Below are positions 59,745 through 64,000 of a stretch of 64,000 nt of DNA, one piece after another. Location: positions 372,001-436,000 of the forward strand of contig NZ_CP015103.1 of assembly GCF_002214505.1 (NCBI RefSeq), written 5' to 3'. The stretch's first letter is position 1. Each line of letters opens with the position of its first letter. Origin of the DNA: Thermococcus siculi (lineage in GTDB: Archaea > Methanobacteriota_B > Thermococci > Thermococcales > Thermococcaceae). The notes under the pieces were generated by a model, which was not told the DNA's origin, made no database searches, and worked only from the letters and a program-made list of their open reading frames with translations. Position numbers and translations under genes: made by a program.

Positions 59745-60233
59745 TCAATCGATCTTGTAGCCTATCTTCTCGACGAGTTCCCTGCGCTCCCTCTTCAGCT
59801 CGTCGTCCTCTATCCTGTTGGCGGCCTTTCCATCGACGACTCCAAGGACGCTCCTTCCGAGATCGGTCTCCGCAACGATAACCTGGAAGGGGTTCTCGCT
59901 GGCGCCGTAGACCATCGCCACTGCCGGGTGGTTCTTGACCGCGTTGAGGACGTTTATCGGGAAGGCGTTCTTCATCAGTATGACGAAGAGGTGGCCGGCA
60001 CCTATTTTAAGGGCGTTCTTGGCTGCGAGCTTCTCAAGCTCCGGATCGTTGCCGGTGAAGCGCGTGAGCTGGGGCTTGGCCTCGTTCATCGCTATTCCAA
60101 ACTTTATCCCCGGAACCGTAGTGAGGAGGGTCTTCGCGAGGTCGTCAACGGTGAATATCGAGAAGTTCCCCTGGCCTATTATCACCTCGATGCCCTCGGG
60201 CTTTTCGATGTCAATGACCTCTATCTTTACCAT
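59745..60233 (-). CDS. Adenosine-specific kinase (PF04008)
   Basis: A 162-residue protein recognised from its sequence: GQGNFSIFTVDDLAKTLLTTVPGIKFGIAMNEA, then GNDPELEKLAAKNALKIGAGHLFVI and SENPFQVIVAET, all typical of PF04008, which is named for its adenosine-specific binding/kinase activity. Start at the ATG at 60233 with GGTGGTGACC before it; 9 bases upstream a second in-frame ATG is less likely. It may be cotranscribed with the XTP pyrophosphatase. Confidence 0.85.
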   Translation of the reverse strand: MVKIEVIDIEKPEGIEVIIGQGNFSIFTVDDLAKTLLTTVPGIKFGIAMNEAKPQLTRFTGNDPELEKLAAKNALKIGAGHLFVILMKNAFPINVLNAVKNHPAVAMVYGASENPFQVIVAETDLGRSVLGVVDGKAANRIEDDELKRERRELVEKIGYKID

Positions 60234-60304
60234 GGTCACCACCGGAAGGATTTAATATCCTAACCGATATAACTTTTTCCCGTCCGGTGAAACGGTGAGG
60301 TAAA

Positions 60305-61222
60305 ATGCCCGAACCCTCCATCGAGGAGCTGGAATTCCTGGTTGAAATTCTGGACAGGCACCCCTTGGAGAGCCTAAGGAAGATAGCAGAGGAGGAGGGA
60401 ATGGACTACTACAGGCTCAAAAGGCTCTACGACAAGTACTACGGGAAATACCTCAACGTGAACGCCATGATAAACATCAAAAAGCTGGGATTGAGGAGCT
60501 TCGTGGCCTTTCTCAGTGTGTCCCCCGAGAGGCTCATGGAAGTTGCCAGCAGGCTCACGCAGAACCCCTTCATCGGCTACGTTAACCCCGCCTTTGGCTT
60601 CAAAAACGGACTTTCGGTGGTTTTCGTCGCCCCCGACAAACAGAAGGAGCTGGTTGGGGATATGCTCTCAAAGTACGCGGAAGATTTTGAGTACTACGAG
60701 GCCAGGGCCTATCCCTACAGCGGGGACGACAACTTCGGGGACTGGTACCTGAGCTACGACTATGCGATCCTCCTCGACATCCTGAAGTGGGACGCCAGAA
60801 CCCCGATAACTGAGATAGCGAGAAGGCTGGGCAAGACGAGACCGACCGTGAGGTACATGATAAACCGCCTTCTGGAGGAAGAGGTGATTCTCGGCTTCAG
60901 CGCCATGATAGACATGAACGTCCACGACCGGGGGGTCATTGGCATCACGAGGGAACTCAACGAGGAGGTTCTTGAGAGGTTCAAGGAGTACGAGATAATG
61001 CCCGGTGTTCTCCCGGGCCACGGCTACATCCTTGAGTGGTTCTTCTCCTCCAAGGAGGATCTGGGAAGCAAGGTTCTCGAGTTCAGCAACTACGTGGAAA
61101 AACTCCTCATAGAGTACTTTGAACCCACCTTCAAGGAGATGAACGACAGGAACCTGAAGAACAAGTACCAGCGGATGGTTAAAAAGGACGGGAGCGGCTA
61201 CCGCTCCATTCTGGAGTTTTAG
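60305..61222 (+). CDS. AsnC-type regulator with two helix-turn-helix modules
   Basis: A 305-residue protein. Residues 1-55 form a first winged-helix module (LRKIAEEEGMDYYRLKRLYDKY), residues 60-140 an Lrp-like sensor (LGLRSFVAFLSVSPERLMEVA), and residues 150-200 a second, canonical AsnC helix-turn-helix (ARTPITEIARRLGKTRPTVRYMINRLLEEEVI), followed by a second sensor-like region. It therefore looks like a fused duplicate of an Lrp unit. It is divergent from the kinase and convergent, with interlocked stops, with the degenerate radical SAM gene. Confidence 0.8.
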   Translation: MPEPSIEELEFLVEILDRHPLESLRKIAEEEGMDYYRLKRLYDKYYGKYLNVNAMINIKKLGLRSFVAFLSVSPERLMEVASRLTQNPFIGYVNPAFGFKNGLSVVFVAPDKQKELVGDMLSKYAEDFEYYEARAYPYSGDDNFGDWYLSYDYAILLDILKWDARTPITEIARRLGKTRPTVRYMINRLLEEEVILGFSAMIDMNVHDRGVIGITRELNEEVLERFKEYEIMPGVLPGHGYILEWFFSSKEDLGSKVLEFSNYVEKLLIEYFEPTFKEMNDRNLKNKYQRMVKKDGSGYRSILEF

Positions 61223-62151
61223 AGGGTTATCGGACAGTACTCAAGGCCGTCTATCTCCCCAGTCGCCTGATACTCCAAGGCCCTGCAGTCGTGGCAGATG
61301 TACCTGAACGGGCAAGTGTTGCAGGCCTCTATCTTATCCTTGGTCATCTTCCAGAACTCCTTGAGGCGCCTCTTCCTGAGGATGCCCTTTATGCCCGTCT
61401 CCCTGGCGTCGGCGACTACGCTGTTCCTCAGGAGGGGGCACGGGAGGGCGTAACCGTCCGCTGTTATAGCCAGGGTTCCTGCGAGGCAGTCGTGGTATCT
61501 CTCGGTGGTGGGGTTGAGGATGCGCTTCATCTCTATGACGTTGAAGTCGAGTTTTCTGGCGGAGCCGGGGTAGAGGACGTCCACGTAGATCTCTCCCTGA
61601 AAGGTGGTCTTGAGGCCCCTGAGTTCATCGATGTCCGACCCCTTGATCATAACCAGGGCACCGTGGAGCCAGCTGTGGGCCTCAAGCCTCTGTATGTTCT
61701 CTTCAGAGTACTCAAGCTCCGCTATGAAGCGAACCCCGTCAATCGGCCTTATTTCATCGATGTCCTCAATCCTGACGACGGCATAAACCTCCGGAACATC
61801 TATCTCAACCGCGTATGATGCCATCGACAGCAGGTAACCAACGCTGTCGTAGTTGGTCAGCCATAGCTCTTTCCCGCCGGCGAGCTTGAATTCCTTTATG
61901 AGTTCCTTCACGCGCTCAACGCTCATTGGTTCCCTGCGGAGAATGAAGGAGTTGTTCCCTATGCAGCCTATCGAGCGCGGAATCCCGGTGATTTCGGAGA
62001 ACCTCCCTTTACCAGCACCGAGCTGAAGGATGAGCCTTTCCAGCCTGCCGTTGTGAGGCCTGCCGCTCCAGGGTGGCTTGGCCACAGAGACGACGTTGGG
62101 TGAGAAATCAATGCCAAATGATTGAGCGCTATCGTACACCACCTTCTCCAT
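61219..62151 (-). CDS. Degenerate radical SAM barrel with intact SPASM domain
   Basis: A 310-residue protein. At the place of the radical SAM CxxxCxxC loop it has CIGNNSFI (residues 63-70), so two of the three cluster cysteines are replaced, and the usual GGEP-type motif is also lost. The C-terminal SPASM domain is complete: CX10GX4C (CLAGTLAITADGYALPC), then CX2CX5CX2C (CNTCPFRYICHDC) and a last Cys in YCPITL. SPASM domains bind auxiliary [4Fe-4S] clusters in peptide-modifying enzymes. ATG at 62151 after GGTGATGGTCCT, with TATA AGTATATATAC upstream. Function unknown. Confidence 0.78.
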   Translation of the reverse strand: MEKVVYDSAQSFGIDFSPNVVSVAKPPWSGRPHNGRLERLILQLGAGKGRFSEITGIPRSIGCIGNNSFILRREPMSVERVKELIKEFKLAGGKELWLTNYDSVGYLLSMASYAVEIDVPEVYAVVRIEDIDEIRPIDGVRFIAELEYSEENIQRLEAHSWLHGALVMIKGSDIDELRGLKTTFQGEIYVDVLYPGSARKLDFNVIEMKRILNPTTERYHDCLAGTLAITADGYALPCPLLRNSVVADARETGIKGILRKRRLKEFWKMTKDKIEACNTCPFRYICHDCRALEYQATGEIDGLEYCPITL

Positions 62152-62254
62152 AGGACCATCACCGAAGGAGAATGGGGCAAAATCGTATATATACTTTTTC
62201 TATTCCGATTTTGCATACCACTGAAGAGAGTTTGCAAAAAATGGAAAATCCAGA

Positions 62255-62683
62255 TCAGTCTTCGGGCACCAGTCTATCCCCCTCGATCCAGAAGGTACCC
62301 TCGTCGGTGACCTCCTTCTTCCACACCGGAACGCGCCTCTTCACCTCATCGATCGCCCACGAGCAGGCCTCGAAGGCCTCCCTCCTGTGGCCGGCGCTGG
62401 CAATGATGAGTATGGTATCCTCCCCAACGGGCAGCTCTCCGTAGCGGTGCCATATCAGCATGTCCAGTATCGGAAACCTCTCGAGGGCCTCCTCCCTGAT
62501 GCGCTCCATCTCGGCCTCAGCCATCTCGGGATAGGCCTCGTAAATAAGCTTCTCCACCCTCCTCCCCTTGTTCTCGTTCCTGACCTTCCCGAGGAAGAAA
62601 ACGTAGGCACCCGCCTCGGGGACGAGGAGGTAACCGAGGGCCTCGTTGAGGTCGAACGCTTCCTTCGTGAGCCTCACCTTCAT
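62255..62683 (-). CDS. moaE: Molybdopterin synthase catalytic subunit
   Basis: A 142-residue MoaE protein: GAYVFFLGKVRNENKGRRVEKLIYEAYPEMAE, WHRYGELPVGEDTILIIASAGHRREAFEAC and VPVWKKE with the catalytic Lys. Together with thiocarboxylated MoaD it makes the dithiolene of molybdopterin (the tungsten cofactor precursor in Thermococcales). Start at the ATG at 62683, preceded by GGGGGAACGACC. A ThiF/MoeB-like gene, the probable MoaD activator, lies 1 kb away on the same strand. Confidence 0.93.
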   Translation of the reverse strand: MKVRLTKEAFDLNEALGYLLVPEAGAYVFFLGKVRNENKGRRVEKLIYEAYPEMAEAEMERIREEALERFPILDMLIWHRYGELPVGEDTILIIASAGHRREAFEACSWAIDEVKRRVPVWKKEVTDEGTFWIEGDRLVPED

Positions 62684-62777
62684 GGTCGTTCCCCCGTTGA
62701 TGTACCGCACAGGGGATTAAAAACCGCGCGGTGGAAAGGTTTAAGTGGTTCGCCGGAGAGCGGTATTGGGTGAAAGG

Positions 62778-63647
62778 ATGAAGGGGTACGCGATACCGCT
62801 CATCGCAATTCTTCTCATCGGATTCATTGGGGGCTGTCTGGGGGGGAACGGTGAAACCACTCCAACCGCCACGACCAGCGTTCACAACACCGGTAGTTCC
62901 CAGAGCTTCACGCCTTCAACGACGCCAACCACAACGAGCGAGCCGACGACAACGACTCAAACACAAAAGGAACCCGACAGGGAGGAACTCCTTAAGAGCG
63001 TCTCCGAAATCAGACGGTTCACGTACACCGGCAACTCCACCCTCAGAATGGTGGTGACGATAGAGCAGGACAACGCCACGGAAACGGACAACGTGACCCT
63101 CAACATCGTTGAAAAGGGATACATCGACTACGAATCCTGGAGCGCGTGGGTGAACTCGACAAGCGTGAGCCTCCCGGATGGAGCTAGAACGAACACCTCG
63201 ATGATCGTGCTCAACAACGTGACCTACCTCAGCACCATGGTGGGCTGGGTGAAGACCGAGGATCCGGCCGCGAGCGAGGTGCTCTGGAGGTACAACATCG
63301 TCTCGCTTGCTAAGGAGTTCCTGAGGAAAAAGCCCGACTCAATCGAGGGCGGGGAAGTCCTCAGGCTCGTCTACCTCGTGCCGGACTACAAGCTGAAGGA
63401 CCTCGCGACGGTCTACTTCGCGGTATCACCGGACACCAGGATCAGCGTGGAAAAAGGAAAACTGGAGCTGTACTTCAGGGACGGCCGGCTTTCCGGCGGA
63501 AGGCTCCTCTTCACCGTCAGCTCGGAGACCCACGTGGACGACCCGACGCTGGGGGAGATGACCATAACTCAAAGCGGGAGCTGGGAGGAGACCTTCGAGA
63601 TAACGTCCATAAACGAGAAAAGAACCGTGAAGGCACCGATCACCTAA
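62778..63647 (+). CDS. Secreted lipoprotein with Thr-rich linker
   Basis: A 289-residue exported protein. The signal KGYAIPLIAILLIGFIGGC ends in a lipobox-like GGC at about residue 20, followed by a Thr/Ser-rich linker (about 25-65), probably glycosylated. The mature domain (about 75-285) is beta-rich with LRMVVTIEQDNATETDNVTLNIVEKG and YLSTMVGWVKTED, resembling LolA/LppX-like hydrophobic-ligand-binding folds, a loose comparison only. ATG at 62778 after GGTGAAAGG. Confidence 0.75.
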   Translation: MKGYAIPLIAILLIGFIGGCLGGNGETTPTATTSVHNTGSSQSFTPSTTPTTTSEPTTTTQTQKEPDREELLKSVSEIRRFTYTGNSTLRMVVTIEQDNATETDNVTLNIVEKGYIDYESWSAWVNSTSVSLPDGARTNTSMIVLNNVTYLSTMVGWVKTEDPAASEVLWRYNIVSLAKEFLRKKPDSIEGGEVLRLVYLVPDYKLKDLATVYFAVSPDTRISVEKGKLELYFRDGRLSGGRLLFTVSSETHVDDPTLGEMTITQSGSWEETFEITSINEKRTVKAPIT

Positions 63648-64000
63648 GCTCAACGACGTCGAAGGTGTTGAATGCCAGATCGACGATGAGGAGCCTGTTC
63701 AGGAGCGGCTCACCGATGCCGGTCAGGAGCTTTACGACCTCCATGGCCTGAATGGAGCCAACGACTCCTGCGGTTGCCCCGATTATGGGGAACTTTTCCC
63801 CGCTATCTTTAACCTTCGGGAATATCTCCCGAAGGCTCTTCGTTATGCCCGGAACTATAGTGGTTACCTGGCCGAAAGTGCCCTCCACCGCACCGTGGAC
63901 GAGGGGAATTCTTTTCCGCTGGGAGTAATCGTCGAGAAGGAACCTCGTCTCAAAGTTGTCGAGGCAGTCGACTATGATGTCGACACCGTCGAGAACCCCG
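63640..64000 (-). CDS. ThiF/MoeB/HesA-family E1-like adenylyltransferase, 5'-truncated by window edge
   Basis: The frame is open to base 64000, giving about 120 C-terminal residues. DIIVDCLDNFETRFLLDD (the metal/substrate-loop region of E1-like enzymes), PLVHGAVEGTFGQVTTI, and PIIGATAGVVGSIQAMEVVKLLTG are typical. The protein activates a ubiquitin-like sulfur carrier (MoaD or ThiS) by adenylation. The Cys pair that binds zinc in many MoeB proteins is not seen in this fragment. The last 8 bases overlap the lipoprotein gene end. Confidence 0.88.
   Translation of the reverse strand, partial: GVLDGVDIIVDCLDNFETRFLLDDYSQRKRIPLVHGAVEGTFGQVTTIVPGITKSLREIFPKVKDSGEKFPIIGATAGVVGSIQAMEVVKLLTGIGEPLLNRLLIVDLAFNTFDVVELR

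Noticed and set aside
1-64000. tRNA, rRNA, 7S RNA, RNase P RNA and C/D box RNAs
   Set aside because: The gene-free gaps were read for cloverleaf ends and C/D box pairs and none was convincing; short C/D RNAs cannot be excluded by eye.

Overview
The window is chromosomal DNA of a hyperthermophilic archaeon of the order Thermococcales, very probably a Thermococcus. Supporting signs are GGTGA/GGAGGT ribosome sites, TATA-type promoters, a Thermococcales CGP-CTERM anchored protein, ferredoxin-dependent membrane-bound hydrogenases (Mbh), SurR-type and Thermococcales glycolytic motif (TGM) promoter elements, and a gene order that, from memory, matches the T. kodakarensis segment running from Mbh (about TK2080-TK2093) to TK2109. 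Coding density is very high. I see no rRNA, tRNA, CRISPR or insertion-sequence transposase.

Layout. 1-2.3 kb: end of an M19 dipeptidase, a VapBC pair and an RNA-methyltransferase-like gene. 2.3-8.0 kb (minus): a three-gene operon of an extracytoplasmic ten-module OB-fold protein, a TctA-like permease and a YdjM-like membrane hydrolase carrying its own OB fold. 8-15.5 kb: S9 acylaminoacyl peptidase, small membrane protein, COG2112 kinase, stand-alone RAM protein, PiT phosphate transporter with DUF47 partner, a lipoprotein phosphoesterase and a cupin. 15.5-17.7 kb (minus): a small secreted beta-rich protein, a DUF2341 protein and a SipW-like signal peptidase, which I read as a candidate donor-strand filament system. 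17.8-19.9 kb: tRNA methylthiotransferase, a small membrane protein and a TRAM protein.

20.1-36.6 kb is the core of the window: two complete, collinear 14-gene Mbh-type [NiFe] hydrogenase/Mrp antiporter operons in tandem. The first is canonical mbhA-N. The second is a divergent paralogue that keeps all four [NiFe] cysteines. Each is preceded by an exact match to the extended SurR motif GTTn3AACn5GTT, and the second operon has another exact match in its leader. Both should make H2 from reduced ferredoxin while pumping ions, under sulfur-responsive control.

36.6-46.5 kb: ferritin-like protein, an extracytoplasmic SagB-type flavoprotein with a tiny membrane partner, THUMP protein and an AAA ATPase sharing a divergent palindromic promoter, a second YdjM-like protein, a convergent RelE/RelB-like pair, thioredoxin reductase, and an apparent insertion consisting of an orphan gene plus a large type IIG restriction-modification enzyme. 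46.6-53.4 kb: ornithine-type aminotransferase, ECF S-component, a family 4 (A-domain) encapsulin-like protein coupled to deoxyribose-phosphate aldolase, a CGP-CTERM Cys-rich protein, enolase with a TGM operator, and a membrane protein. 53.4-64 kb: PadR regulator divergent from an MMPL/RND exporter with a shared operator, a hairpin-rich duplicated leader before a probable lipoyl-synthase radical SAM gene, Lrp regulator, XTP pyrophosphatase, adenosine-specific kinase, an AsnC-type regulator convergent with a catalytically degenerate radical SAM/SPASM protein, MoaE, a lipoprotein and the 3' part of a ThiF/MoeB E1-like gene.

All identifications rest on reading the translated sequence and on remembered family knowledge; no database search was run.
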